Assembly: GCA_017995055.1 (NCBI GenBank)
Contig: JAGOJP010000006.1
Span: forward strand, 1 to 43,523
Origin: Candidatus Omnitrophota bacterium
GTDB lineage: Bacteria > Omnitrophota > Gorgyraeia > Zapsychrales > JANLHA01
Reading direction: 5' to 3'
Length of the DNA: 43,523 nucleotides
The position numbers and the translations under genes are program-made. Below, piece after piece: positions 23,942 through 33,053 of the stretch. How positions within the stretch are numbered: position 1 is the first letter of the stretch; each line of letters opens with the position of its first letter. The notes under the pieces are model-generated. The model was given only the letters and a program-made list of their open reading frames with translations. It was not told the DNA's origin and ran no database searches.

Positions 23942-25798
23942 TCAAGGATCAACCTGCACGGTCATGATCAGACGGCCGCGCCTTTTTAAAGATCTCTGGA
24001 CATCCCTGATTAAAGCGTGCGCCTTTTCCAAAGACAACGTTTTCAGCATGATCATAAAACGGTATTGATCCCGCAATTTCGGGCGGAAATCAGGCTGCGG
24101 GGCCAGGATCTCAAGACCGGGTTCCTGCCTCGCCAGCAGCTTTTCATACAGAAGCTGTATATACTCCCGCACGGCGTCTTCTTCCCCCCCCCGCAAAGTC
24201 ACCTCCACCAAATGCTGAAAGGGCGGGAGAGCGGTTTCCTGACGGAGTTTTAATTCTTTTTTATAGAACGCCTCTGAATCGCTTGTTTTAACCGCCGTAA
24301 GAATATAATTATCCGGCTGATGCGTCTGGATAATAAGCCGGTGTTCTGCGGATTTCCGCAACCGTGTCAACAGGCCGAATGCCTGCTGGCCGCAGCGGAA
24401 ATCCGGGCGGCTCAGTTCCGCGTCAAAATCAAGAATCACAACGGTGTGAAAATTCAACTCATCCAGATATCGCCAAATAGCCTGAGTTGCGACAATAATA
24501 TCGCCGCCTTTGGGAACCCGGCTGGTGTCTTTGTCCACCCGCACAACCCGGGCTTCCGGGAATATTCTGGCGCATTCACTCTCGAGTTTTTCCAGGCCAA
24601 CGCCCCAAGACCGCAAATATTTCCCCTGACAAGACGGGCAGGCTTCCGGCAAAGGGGCTGTCCAGCCGCATAACGGGCAAACCATGCTCTTGCGCTCAAA
24701 AAGATATGGTACAACAATGTCGCACCGCTGGCAACGAAAAGCCTCCCCGCAAGCGGAACACCGGGTCACGGTGTTAAAGCCCCGGCGGTTAAAATAAAGC
24801 AACAGCCGCCCTTTCTGTTTTAAGACCTCCTGAATACGGCTCTGCACCGGATAGGATAAAACCGTTTTCCGCTGTGGCCTGTAATTGGATAAATCGACAA
24901 CCTGCACTTGAGATAAAAAATCCGGCAAAAGGGATATGATTTCAAAACTCCTCTGACGCGCCTCATACATTAATTCTGCGGAAGGCGAAAAAGAAATGAA
25001 AACAATCTGCGTGCGCTCTATCGCGGCCCTCATCATAACAATATCCCGGACATGATAAAACGGGGTCTGTTCTTGCTTAAAAGAACGGTTGTCATCCTCA
25101 ATCACCACGATAAGCCCCAAGTCCTGAACAGGAGCAAAAACGGCTGACCGCGTTCCAACCACAAATCTCTTGTCTCCGCTTTTAATCCCGGCCCAGATGT
25201 CCAGTTCTTTTTTGGCAGGAAGCCGCCGGTCCAGCAATATAATATCGGCTCCGAACTCTTTTTCCAGCCGAAGCTTAATTCTTTGTGCCTGCAATACTTC
25301 CGGAGCCAAAACCAGGACACCCCTTCCTTTTTTCAGGAACGGGCCTATCCGGGTGCAGAGCCAGGCCCAGCCACGCTCATCCAAAAAGGCCTGACACACA
25401 ATAGACTGTTCTTCTTTCTCAAAAAAAACAGAGTCCGGGACTGCCGGCACGCCCCCCCCGCCATCCCAGCGGGCCTTTTTCCGTAAGGCAGCCGGCAAGA
25501 TTGTTTCTATCGCTTCCCCAAGGGAACACCCATAAAATCGGGAAAAATCCCTGGCCAGGGTCATGGCTTTGTGATCCAAAGACGGAATTTTATCAAGAAG
25601 CTGGCTGACCGGCTTTAAAATTTTTGACACGCTATGCGCTTTAAACCCCACCACAAAACCCACAAGGGAGCGGCGGCCGAAAGGGACAAAAACCCTTTGC
25701 CCTTCCGCCATACTGTCCGCCATGTCCGGGCTGACCGCATAATCAAAAGGCCCTTCGACCGGAAGAGGAACGACAATTTCGGCAACAGTTCGCTTCAT
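23942..25798 (-). CDS. priA: PriA (primosomal protein N') that has lost its helicase motifs
   Basis: 618 aa against about 730 in typical PriA. The N-terminal 3'-DNA-end binding domain (VAEIVVPLPVEGPFDYAV, FVPFGRR) and the eight-Cys zinc module (C347, C350, C356, C359, C374, C377, C387, C390) are intact, as is VVGTRSAVFAPVQDLG. The ATPase is not: the Walker A segment (G-x-T-G-S-G-K-T) is missing between WAWLC and KKGRGVLVLAPE, DEEH reads EDDN (234-237), G-S-A-T-P-S reads ISFSPS, and the motif VI arginine segment reads LRKSAEH. The protein should still bind fork DNA and partners but not unwind DNA. Actinobacterial PriA proteins show a comparable loss. Start ATG with AGGAAA upstream; fmt follows after 58 bp. 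Confidence 0.93.
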   Translation of the reverse strand: MKRTVAEIVVPLPVEGPFDYAVSPDMADSMAEGQRVFVPFGRRSLVGFVVGFKAHSVSKILKPVSQLLDKIPSLDHKAMTLARDFSRFYGCSLGEAIETILPAALRKKARWDGGGGVPAVPDSVFFEKEEQSIVCQAFLDERGWAWLCTRIGPFLKKGRGVLVLAPEVLQAQRIKLRLEKEFGADIILLDRRLPAKKELDIWAGIKSGDKRFVVGTRSAVFAPVQDLGLIVVIEDDNRSFKQEQTPFYHVRDIVMMRAAIERTQIVFISFSPSAELMYEARQRSFEIISLLPDFLSQVQVVDLSNYRPQRKTVLSYPVQSRIQEVLKQKGRLLLYFNRRGFNTVTRCSACGEAFRCQRCDIVVPYLFERKSMVCPLCGWTAPLPEACPSCQGKYLRSWGVGLEKLESECARIFPEARVVRVDKDTSRVPKGGDIIVATQAIWRYLDELNFHTVVILDFDAELSRPDFRCGQQAFGLLTRLRKSAEHRLIIQTHQPDNYILTAVKTSDSEAFYKKELKLRQETALPPFQHLVEVTLRGGEEDAVREYIQLLYEKLLARQEPGLEILAPQPDFRPKLRDQYRFMIMLKTLSLEKAHALIRDVQRSLKRRGRLIMTVQVDP

Positions 25799-25929
25799 AA
25801 CTTTCCTGAGTTAAAAACACCCATGATCCCCGTATAAATACCGATATAATACAACACGGCTTCTGTTCTTGCGGCTATCGGGAACAGGCTTATTCCTAAT
25901 AGAGCAAAATTCAAAAAACCTTTTTGTGT

Positions 25930-27012
25930 TTATTCTGGCAAAAGATGAATAATGTCTTTAACCGCCCCTGGCCTCGCCAGCAACTGAACCCGGGCCTTAG
26001 CGGTGTTCAATGTTTGGGGGGCGTTTTTGAAACCATGGAGGGTTTGCGCAATCTGATCAACAGTCACACAGAGCCGGCCGACCCCGTAAGTATCCAGAAC
26101 CTTAATATTATTGACTTCCTGCCCCGGGATTGCGTTAAAAAAAACGAGCGGCAGACCAGTGACCAAGGCTTCTGAAATCGACAACCCTCCCGGTTTGGTC
26201 ACCATAACATCCGAGACCGCCATCAGCTCATCCATATTGTCAACCAGGCCGCATACTTTGACAAGCGTTTTTCTCTGCTGGTTCAATTTCTGATAAAGGA
26301 CTTTATTATGGCCGCAGACAACAACCAGTTGAAATCCGGCCAATTGTTCAATGGTTTCTTCAATAGGCCCTATCCCGAACGAGCCCGTAGCGACCAAAAC
26401 CGTCATCACCCCGGGCTGCAAAGCCAGCCGCGCCTTGAGCGCGTTAATGTCTTTGGGCTGAGAAAATTTTTCTTCCGTCGGGATACCCGTCACCGCGATC
26501 AATGCGTCCGGGACACCCAACCGTAGCATTTTCCGTTTGGTCCAGTCTGACGCGACCGTGTAACAATCCACCCCCTCGCTGATCCAAATCGAGTGGACAT
26601 CATAATCGGTCACGGTGCAAACAAGCTTGGACGAAATCTTCCCCTTCCTTTTTAAATAACTCGCCACCTCACAGGGGAAAAAATGCGTAGAAAAGACGCA
26701 GTCAAACTGTTCCTGAATAAGGAACCTGGCCAGCGGCCGGGCATGAATCGTGTTTTGAAGACGCCGGAGAAAGCGGACCAAAGGCAGAAGAGCCGGGATG
26801 TCCAACAGGGAAAACAATATCCCCCAAAGCCAGGGAACCCGGCTGATCAAAAAGGTGTATGCTTGAATATAAATGCGCTTATAAAAACGGCTGGTATAAT
26901 CCAGGGCGTCAACCGTGTGAACCTGGTGAGACGAAGAAAGCCCCTGGGAAATGGCTTCCGCGGCTTTTCGATGCCCCGCGCCGGCCGTAGCATAGATCAC
27001 CAAAATTTTCAT
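25930..27012 (-). CDS. GT28-family glycolipid glycosyltransferase (MGDG synthase/UgtP type)
   Basis: 360 aa with the two-domain GT-B fold. The N-terminal domain has the MGDG-synthase signature TAGAGHRKAAEAI (9-21). The C-terminal domain has ATGSFGIGPIEE, the nucleotide-sugar segment VTKPGGLSISEAL and GLPLVFFNAIPGQE. Members transfer glucose or galactose from UDP-sugar to diacylglycerol on the cytoplasmic face of the membrane. It lies 37 bp after gmhB and downstream of a GT2 gene in a surface-glycan cluster, so the product is probably a membrane glycolipid. The start ATG has only a weak ribosome binding site. Acceptor and sugar are not readable from the sequence. Confidence 0.9.
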   Translation of the reverse strand: MKILVIYATAGAGHRKAAEAISQGLSSSHQVHTVDALDYTSRFYKRIYIQAYTFLISRVPWLWGILFSLLDIPALLPLVRFLRRLQNTIHARPLARFLIQEQFDCVFSTHFFPCEVASYLKRKGKISSKLVCTVTDYDVHSIWISEGVDCYTVASDWTKRKMLRLGVPDALIAVTGIPTEEKFSQPKDINALKARLALQPGVMTVLVATGSFGIGPIEETIEQLAGFQLVVVCGHNKVLYQKLNQQRKTLVKVCGLVDNMDELMAVSDVMVTKPGGLSISEALVTGLPLVFFNAIPGQEVNNIKVLDTYGVGRLCVTVDQIAQTLHGFKNAPQTLNTAKARVQLLARPGAVKDIIHLLPE

Positions 27013-27049
27013 ACGTTATGGGCACGCCTTATTGATAACAGGAAAATGA

Positions 27050-27694
27050 TTATTTCCTTTTTGCTGTCGCCGGCTTTTTGGGAGGTTGGGAAGCCGTCTG
27101 CGCCGGTTTAGCCGGTTTCTGAAAACCGTTTTGACCGCAAATGATTTTAGCCGCGTCGTAAAGATCTTTGACAATATAATCCGGCTTCACGATCCAGCCA
27201 TTCATATAGCGACGGTTTTCCCGCCCGGAAAGCACAAAAATCGTTTTGCATCCGGCATTATATCCGGTTTCAATATCCTGTTTGGTGTCGCCGACAAAAT
27301 ATGTTTTACGGGCGGAGTCCAACGTCTTCTCGACCGATTTCAGGGCGCGGCGGACCGACCCGATATCGGGCTTGCGGCAGCTGCATCCCGCGTCCGGACG
27401 GTGCGTGCAATAATAAACTTTCCTGATCTGGGCCCCCGCCTTTTCTACCCCGTTTATCATTTTGCGGGTGATCCTGTTTAATTTATCCTGGGAAAAAATC
27501 CCCCGGCCAACCCCGGCCTGATTCGAAACCACAAAAATCGTGTATTCTGCGTCCGAGAGCATTTTCATCGCATCCAGAGACCGGGGCAGAAAATGAAAGT
27601 CCTTAACCTTGGTCACATATTTCCCGTGCCCCGGGAAGACATTAATAACTCCATCGCGATCCAGAAACACAATTTTTAATTCTTGTTCAGACAC
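27050..27694 (-). CDS. gmhB: D-glycero-D-manno-heptose-1,7-bisphosphate 7-phosphatase (HAD family)
   Basis: 214 aa. HAD motif I is FLDRDGVIN (D12 nucleophile, D14 acid), motif II is VSNQAG, Lys108 lies in RKPDIG and motif IV is GDTKQD. The GmhB/HisB-type zinc loop C96-x-H98-x5-C104-x-C106 is complete. The enzyme removes the 7-phosphate of heptose bisphosphate on the way to ADP- or GDP-heptose for LPS core or S-layer glycans. GTG start at 27694 with AAGGAT six bases upstream. The last 25 residues are a basic Lys/Pro/Ala tail not needed for catalysis. A heptosyltransferase (29926-31038) nearby supports the assignment over histidinol phosphatase. It lies between a GT2 gene and a glycolipid GT. 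Confidence 0.87.
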   Translation of the reverse strand: MSEQELKIVFLDRDGVINVFPGHGKYVTKVKDFHFLPRSLDAMKMLSDAEYTIFVVSNQAGVGRGIFSQDKLNRITRKMINGVEKAGAQIRKVYYCTHRPDAGCSCRKPDIGSVRRALKSVEKTLDSARKTYFVGDTKQDIETGYNAGCKTIFVLSGRENRRYMNGWIVKPDYIVKDLYDAAKIICGQNGFQKPAKPAQTASQPPKKPATAKRK

Positions 27695-27723
27695 CGGCTA
27701 TCCTTCCCTTTCAGTCAAAATTA

Positions 27724-28491
27724 TCAGGGCGCTGTTTCGCTCCTCTTGATTTGCCAGTATTTGGCATAACTCATCAACTGATATAACGCGGCAAAATAAG
27801 CCACCATAAACCCCATAAATCCGTCTTTATAACCTCTTTTCCGGAAATACGACCGCATAAAACGATCTACCGTACGGCGAACCGCCCGGCCCAAAGGCAT
27901 ATGAACCCCTGTGCGGACCCACTTTCTGGCTTCTAACGTTGTCTGACGGTTCAAACTGCCTAAAAAATGCTCAAAATCAGGATATCCCCGATGAATAATC
28001 GCCTGTTTCAGTTCTGCAACCGGGCCATCGACATAAGCCCGGGGATGAACCTCCGCTTCTTCGTAACGGAAAAAATCTTTATTAAAGAGCCGGATTTTAC
28101 TGGCCGGATACCAACCGGCATACCGCACCCAATAGTCTCCGATATAAGTTTTAATCGGAATAGCCCAGGCTTTTATGGCTCCGGCTTTATACTGCCCTGA
28201 GCAAAGCTCTTCCCGAAGCTCTACAGAAACCTGCTCATCCGCATCCAGGCTCAAAACCCAATCATATTGAGCCAAGGCATAGGCCCAATTTCGGTGCCGT
28301 CCTTCGTTAAGCATGGTCTGAGTATAAACCCGGCTTGTATATCGCTTTACAACATCAATCGTGTGGTCGCAACTGTTATCATCCACCACAATGATCTCGT
28401 CAGCCCAGCCAAAAATACTCTCACAACAGGCGCCGATGACGGCTTCCTCATTCTTGGCAAGGACTACAACTGTTAACGGAATTTTGGCCAT
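27724..28491 (-). CDS. Family 2 glycosyltransferase, WaaE/KdtX-like
   Basis: 255 aa. A single GT-A domain: LTVVVLAKNEEAVI at the start, VVDDNS (D37, D38) for the nucleotide and LSLDADEQ (D83-x-D85) for the metal. The conserved later segment KIRLFNKDFFRYEEAEVHP is typical of the WaaE-like lipopolysaccharide core beta-glucosyltransferases. The C-terminus ends in a basic, partly hydrophobic region (residues 205-245) that may touch the membrane. The start ATG at 28491 lies about 15 bases downstream of a predicted transcription start, so the leader is very short and no ribosome binding site is visible. It is followed by gmhB after 29 bp. The gene probably adds a sugar to LPS core or a related glycolipid. 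Confidence 0.9.
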   Translation of the reverse strand: MAKIPLTVVVLAKNEEAVIGACCESIFGWADEIIVVDDNSCDHTIDVVKRYTSRVYTQTMLNEGRHRNWAYALAQYDWVLSLDADEQVSVELREELCSGQYKAGAIKAWAIPIKTYIGDYWVRYAGWYPASKIRLFNKDFFRYEEAEVHPRAYVDGPVAELKQAIIHRGYPDFEHFLGSLNRQTTLEARKWVRTGVHMPLGRAVRRTVDRFMRSYFRKRGYKDGFMGFMVAYFAALYQLMSYAKYWQIKRSETAP

Positions 28492-28511
28492 TTTGACAAA
28501 ATCACTGTATA

Positions 28512-28540
28512 AGTATACAAAACGGCAAGATGAGAATCAA
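28512..28540 (-). promoter_or_regulatory. Promoter of the GT2-gmhB-GT28 operon
   Basis: On the minus strand TTGATT (28535-28540), a 17-bp spacer and TATACT (28512-28517) are seen. The predicted start of transcription lies only about 15 bases from the ATG. Confidence 0.6.
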
Positions 28541-28572
28541 TGCAAATAGCGTTTTTTTTAATGCGGGAAAAA

Positions 28573-28599
28573 TAAGCAAGAAAACCGGCAAAAACCGGC
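28573..28599 (-). terminator. Weak terminator-like hairpin after the DegT-type aminotransferase gene
   Basis: On the minus strand CCGG, a T-rich 6-base loop and CCGG form a short stem followed by TTTTCTT and further T-rich sequence. The stem is only 4-5 bp, so this is a weak call. Confidence 0.3.
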
Positions 28600-28741
28600 C
28601 TGGCGGACAGGAATCAATCATTCTCCCTTTTTAAAACAACTCTTCTGCTAAAAAAACAAATAAGAAACAGACTATGCCAGAGATATGGATCGCCTAAAAT
28701 AGAAGGAGAGAACAATCTCTTAATAGAATCGCAACAATCTT

Positions 28742-29848
28742 TTATCCCGCCATCGCGTCCTTCAAAGACTGGCAGACATACTCGACCTGCTCTTCTGACA
28801 TGTGAGGGAACATCGGGAGAGACAAAATCTCATTGGCCACGCGTTCGGCGACAGGGAAATCGCCTTTTTGATAACCGGCATCCTCGTACGCTTCCTGCAG
28901 ATGAACCGGTATCGGATAATGGATCAAAACCCCGACGCCCTTTTTCTTCAGTTCTTCCAAAACCGCATCACGGTTTTTAATTCTGACGGCGAAAGTTTGA
29001 AAGATATGCGTCCGGTCCGGACGGGTCTGCGGCAGCGCCACCCCGGGGACATCCCGCAGGCGGTCCTGGTACCAACCGGCGACCGTACGACGCCGCTGGT
29101 TCCACGCATCCAAAAATTTAAGTTTAGCGGCCAGGACCACGGCCTGTACCGTATCCAAACGGGAGTTATACCCCTTAATTTTATGTTCATACCGGCCTTC
29201 CCGGCCATAATCCCGCAACATAAGAAGCTCCTTATAGCAGGCTTCGTTGTCCGTCACCACCATGCCTCCGTCTCCGAAAGCGCCAAGGCTTTTGGTCGGA
29301 TAAAAACTAAAGCAAGCCAAATCAGCCAGCGCCCCTACCTTCTGTCCTTTATAAACAGCGCCGTGGGCCTGGGCCGCGTCCTCCACGACCGTAATGCCAT
29401 GAACCCGGGCCACGGCCTTGATTTCATCCATGTCAGCGGCTTGTCCATAAAGATGCACGGGGATAACAGCTTTAGTCCTTTTCGTGATCGCTTTCTGCAA
29501 AGACGCGCTGCTCATGTTGTAAGTCGTTTCGTCGACATCAACAAAAACAGGCGTTGCCCCGGCATAAGAGACGCATAAAGCCGTCGCGATAAACGTATGC
29601 GTGGGAAGGATAACCTCATCGCCTCCCCCGATATCCAGGGAAGTCAAAGCCAAGAACAGCGCATCCGTTCCGGAATTCACCCCGACCGCGTACCGCGCCC
29701 CGCAGTATCGGGCAAAATCCTCCTCGAACTGTTTTTCTTCCTGCCCCAGGATAAAGTTCCCTTTCCGGAATACGGCCTTAAGATTCACATCGATTTCATC
29801 TCGAATCGCGTCATACTGCCCGGAAAAATCGACAAATGGCACATTCAT
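28742..29848 (-). CDS. DegT/DnrJ/EryC1/StrS-family PLP-dependent sugar aminotransferase
   Basis: 368 aa, full length. The PLP lysine is Lys186 in SFYPTKSLGAFGDGG. GVNSGTDALFLAL (56-68) holds the cofactor phosphate, and VVEDAAQAHGA (154-164) contains the Asp that contacts the pyridine nitrogen and the Gln-His typical of this family. It transfers an amino group, usually from glutamate, to a nucleotide-linked keto-sugar, giving amino sugars for LPS O-chain or capsule. The start has AAAGGTGG upstream. A second member of the family begins at the right edge of the window, so at least two amino sugars or steps may be made. The neighbouring heptosyltransferase and ManC fit LPS synthesis. Confidence 0.92.
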   Translation of the reverse strand: MNVPFVDFSGQYDAIRDEIDVNLKAVFRKGNFILGQEEKQFEEDFARYCGARYAVGVNSGTDALFLALTSLDIGGGDEVILPTHTFIATALCVSYAGATPVFVDVDETTYNMSSASLQKAITKRTKAVIPVHLYGQAADMDEIKAVARVHGITVVEDAAQAHGAVYKGQKVGALADLACFSFYPTKSLGAFGDGGMVVTDNEACYKELLMLRDYGREGRYEHKIKGYNSRLDTVQAVVLAAKLKFLDAWNQRRRTVAGWYQDRLRDVPGVALPQTRPDRTHIFQTFAVRIKNRDAVLEELKKKGVGVLIHYPIPVHLQEAYEDAGYQKGDFPVAERVANEILSLPMFPHMSEEQVEYVCQSLKDAMAG

Positions 29849-29925
29849 GGATTTCCACCTTTCTCTTCAATAAAACTGACCAACCACGCCCCGGCAAGAC
29901 ACCGCCGCCCGGAAGAGCAACGGCG

Positions 29926-31038
29926 TTACGCCTGGTTCAGCCTCTTATCCCTCGAGGCAGCGGTTGCTAAAATTTTTTCGATTTTTTCAAACACGTCATC
30001 CGGCGAAATGCGGCTCAGGCAACTCACATGCGCGCAATCCGCCCGGCGGAAATACCGGTAACAGGGCCGGCAGATAATATGACAAGTAACAACCTCATGC
30101 CCTTCGCGGGGATACGGGCCATATACAGCTTCAGGAACCGGCCCGAAAACAGATACGGTCCGGGTGCCGACAGCCACCGCCATATGCAGCGGCCCCCCGT
30201 CATTCATCACCGCGACGTCACAGCGTTTCAATAAAGCCGCGGTCTGCAAAATGGTCGTATCCCCGCACGCATTAATAACCGGCCCGGCAACCGTTGCCAT
30301 CAGGTTGTCCGACAAGGCCCGGTCTTTCCGGTCCCCCAACAGTATAACTTTCGCTGAAAATTTTTCAATCACTTTGTTAATCAGCCCGGCGTACGAAGCC
30401 ACGGGCCACTGTTTAAAATAAGCATCCTTGCCCCAGGAGGCGCCTCCGCCCGGGAAAAAAGCCACAACCGGAGCGTTTCCGTTCAGCCCCTCTTTTTTAA
30501 AAAAGTCCTCGGCCCATGACCGGTCCTCAAAGGCGAACGGCAGTTCCATATGCCGGGACACGTTTTTCACGCCGGCCGCCTCTCCCAACGCCAGGTAATA
30601 ATCAACGACATGCCGGTCTTCATAACCCGCCAGAGGGAGGGCCTGATTCAAGAAACAACTTCTTTTCTTGTAATTGTATCCGATAATATTCTTGATGCCG
30701 CAGCACCATAACAAGAAATTAATGCCGCCATTCAAAGACAGGTCAAAAGCGATATCACACTGCTCATTCCGGATGGCTTGAATAAAAGAAACAAGCTTCA
30801 GCCAATACCGCCGACGGGATTTCTTTAAAGCCGCGACAAAGTCACTGCGCTCATAAATAATGACCCGGTCGACGCACGGGTTCTGGGCCAGGGCTTCTGA
30901 GGCCCGCCGGTTGGCCACATAAAGGATCGAACAATCCGGATAGGTATCTTTTATATTACGCAGCAGGGGGGTTGTAAATAACACGTCCCCGATGCCGAAA
31001 ATATTGACAACCAATACTTTTTTTACGAATGGCGCCAT
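29926..31038 (-). CDS. GT9-family heptosyltransferase
   Basis: 370 aa from the ATG at 31038. The GT9 GT-B fold is recognisable: KKVLVVNIFGIGDVLFTTPLL at the start, PGGGASWGKDAYFKQWP in the middle and the ADP-heptose-binding NDGGPLHMAVAVGT, then SVFGPVPE. It adds L,D- or D,D-heptose from ADP-heptose to the LPS inner core or a related acceptor at the cytoplasmic face of the inner membrane. A Cys-rich stretch near the C-terminus (CHIICRPCYRYFRRADCAHVSC) is more Cys-dense than usual and resembles the C-x2-C pattern of some other GT9 proteins. A TTG at 31044 is an alternative start. Together with gmhB it supports a heptose-containing outer-membrane glycan. Confidence 0.9.
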   Translation of the reverse strand: MAPFVKKVLVVNIFGIGDVLFTTPLLRNIKDTYPDCSILYVANRRASEALAQNPCVDRVIIYERSDFVAALKKSRRRYWLKLVSFIQAIRNEQCDIAFDLSLNGGINFLLWCCGIKNIIGYNYKKRSCFLNQALPLAGYEDRHVVDYYLALGEAAGVKNVSRHMELPFAFEDRSWAEDFFKKEGLNGNAPVVAFFPGGGASWGKDAYFKQWPVASYAGLINKVIEKFSAKVILLGDRKDRALSDNLMATVAGPVINACGDTTILQTAALLKRCDVAVMNDGGPLHMAVAVGTRTVSVFGPVPEAVYGPYPREGHEVVTCHIICRPCYRYFRRADCAHVSCLSRISPDDVFEKIEKILATAASRDKRLNQA

Positions 31039-31127
31039 AGTCAAAGGACTTCTTCCCTAAAAATCAAAAAGCAGGGGGATCCTGCCTCCCAAGGACGCGG
31101 GTATGCGGCCCGGTGAGCCACACACGG

Positions 31128-32195
31128 CTAACGCGCACCCGCTCCCTGTTGTTTAAAAACCTCCGCGACCGCGCGCACCTTCTGGGAATCTTCTCTCCGG
31201 CAGACCAAAACGGCGTCACGCGTTGAGACAATCACGATATCCTCCAAACCAATCGCCGCGACCGGGCACCCTTCCGCGCGGATAAAAATATTCCGGCAGT
31301 CCCGTTCCACAGCCTCGCCGGATATATGATTTCCTCTCTTGTCCTTCGGCAGGATATCATACACGGCTTCCCAACTCCCCACGTCAGACCAACCCATATC
31401 CGCCGCCGGGACGGAAACAACATTCTCGGCTTTCTCCAAGATGGCGTAGTCCACGGAAATATGCGGCAGCCGTGACCAGTTCGCAAGCACAGAGGAATCC
31501 GGTTGGTTAAACAATGTGTTATAAACATCGGGCAGGCAAGCGGCATATTCCGTCAAAATATTATCCGCCCGCCAGACAAAAATCCCGCTGTTCCAAAAAT
31601 AAGTCTTCGCCTTGAGGTATTGCCGGGCGGTCTTAATATCCGGCTTCTCCACAAATTTTTCAACCGCCCAGAGGGTTGTCTTTCCCCGCCGTTGTTTCCG
31701 GCATTTCATATACCCGTACCCGGTTTCCGGGCGGTGCGGCACAATCCCCATCGTGACCAGGTATTGCTGCTCGGCCAGAGCAAACGCCTCTTTTAAATGA
31801 CGGCAAAAAGCCCTGGGGTTAAGGATCAGGTGGTCCGCCGGAAAGACAGCCAGGGCCGCCTCGGGATTCTTTTTAAACAGCTTGGCCGCCGCCCAACAAA
31901 TCGCCGGCGCGGTATTTTTCCCGCTCGGCTCCAGCAGAATATTCCGGGATGGGATCTTATAAGGCCGGCTCTGCTGACGCACGATTCTTTTATAAGACAC
32001 GCCGGTCACGATATAAATTCGCTCCGCCGGGATCACGAGGAGGATCCTTTCCAGCGTCTTCTGAAACAATGTTTTCTCGCTTGCTATATTCAAAAACTGT
32101 TTCGGCTTTTGCGGACGGCTCAACGGCCAAAAACGCGTTCCCGACCCGCCGGCTAAAATGACAGCATACGTATTTGTATTTCGATAGCATGACAT
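31128..32195 (-). CDS. manC: Mannose-1-phosphate guanylyltransferase
   Basis: 355 aa from the ATG at 32195, chosen because AAGGGG lies six bases upstream. The nucleotidyltransferase signature LAGGSGTRFWPLSRPQKPKQ and the mannose-1-phosphate site FVEKP are intact; DHLI (the metal Asp) and NSGIFVW also match. It makes GDP-mannose from GTP and mannose-1-phosphate. This is the short single-domain form without the C-terminal phosphomannose-isomerase half found in many proteobacterial ManC proteins. Stop codon is TAG. GDP-mannose would feed mannose, rhamnose, fucose or perosamine branches of the surface glycans encoded around it. Confidence 0.93.
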   Translation of the reverse strand: MSCYRNTNTYAVILAGGSGTRFWPLSRPQKPKQFLNIASEKTLFQKTLERILLVIPAERIYIVTGVSYKRIVRQQSRPYKIPSRNILLEPSGKNTAPAICWAAAKLFKKNPEAALAVFPADHLILNPRAFCRHLKEAFALAEQQYLVTMGIVPHRPETGYGYMKCRKQRRGKTTLWAVEKFVEKPDIKTARQYLKAKTYFWNSGIFVWRADNILTEYAACLPDVYNTLFNQPDSSVLANWSRLPHISVDYAILEKAENVVSVPAADMGWSDVGSWEAVYDILPKDKRGNHISGEAVERDCRNIFIRAEGCPVAAIGLEDIVIVSTRDAVLVCRREDSQKVRAVAEVFKQQGAGAR

Positions 32196-32294
32196 ACTCA
32201 ACCCCTTCATCAATGGTTTAATATGAAAAACACGCCGCCCAGGATATCCCCCGGCCCCGTATTCCCTTCCAAAACACCCGGGGGACCAAGACCT

Positions 32295-33053
32295 TTAGCA
32301 CGGATCTTCTTTAAGGCCGATATATTCCGCGTTGATCCTGGCCACGCTGTTAAAAATATTGCTTTTAATATTCGTGCCCGGCGTCTCCTTCTGCAGCTGA
32401 TAAATCATCTCCTTCATACGCCGCCTTTGAGTTTCTTCTCCAAAAGGGCACCGGTGGGTCTGCATCGGGAATCCGTTCTCCTCCGAGAACCTCCGGGTCA
32501 TCCGTTCCTCCACATAACACAAGGGGCGGATAATCACACACTGTCCCTTAAACATCTCCTGCCGGGGCTGCATCGCGGAGATTTCCCCTTTATAGAAAAG
32601 GTTCAACAATATTGTTTCCACAATATCGTCTTTATGATGCCCTAGGGCCACTTTATTGCACCCCGTTTCCGCAGCAAGGCTAAAAAGCATCTTACGCCTG
32701 TTCCACGAACACCAGAAGCAGGTTGTGCTTGCGCTCTCGTCCAAAACCTTCATGGCGCGGAAATAATAGGGGACACAGAGGGACGCAAAGATGTCCTCCA
32801 ATTCGGGCTTCGGCACCGCTGTGCTACAGGCCATATCGGTTTCCACATGCGCGGCCTTAATCTCAAAATAAACCGGCGACCAATCCCTGCGGGCCGCCAG
32901 CAAGTGGAGAAGCGTGAGGCTGTCTTTCCCGCCAGACACCGCCACGAGGATCTTATCCCCTTCTTCCACCAGGTTATAATCCCCGATAGCCTGCCCGATT
33001 TTCGAAGAGATAATCTGCCCCGTACGGGACATCTTGGACCGGGATCGTTTCAT
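32295..33053 (-). CDS. ttcA: tRNA 2-thiocytidine(32) synthetase, TtcA type
   Basis: 252 aa. An N-type ATP pyrophosphatase with the PP-loop SGGKDS (40-45), the CFWC pair (C112, C115) and Cys202 in HRCPF, which together can hold the [4Fe-4S] cluster used by TtcA/TtuA enzymes. GHHKDDIVET (138-147) is also diagnostic. It thiolates cytidine 32 of certain tRNAs. The N-terminal 11 residues are basic. No clear ribosome binding site precedes the ATG at 33053. A hairpin of 9 bp (33094-33102 with 33119-33127) sits in the leader. Last gene of the minus-strand block before the divergent membrane/MORN operon. Confidence 0.9.
   Translation of the reverse strand: MKRSRSKMSRTGQIISSKIGQAIGDYNLVEEGDKILVAVSGGKDSLTLLHLLAARRDWSPVYFEIKAAHVETDMACSTAVPKPELEDIFASLCVPYYFRAMKVLDESASTTCFWCSWNRRKMLFSLAAETGCNKVALGHHKDDIVETILLNLFYKGEISAMQPRQEMFKGQCVIIRPLCYVEERMTRRFSEENGFPMQTHRCPFGEETQRRRMKEMIYQLQKETPGTNIKSNIFNSVARINAEYIGLKEDPC

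Noticed and set aside
25449-25462. Eight-base C tract inside priA as a phase-variation site
   Set aside because: It encodes a glycine run in a linker and the frame is intact; nothing else suggests slippage.
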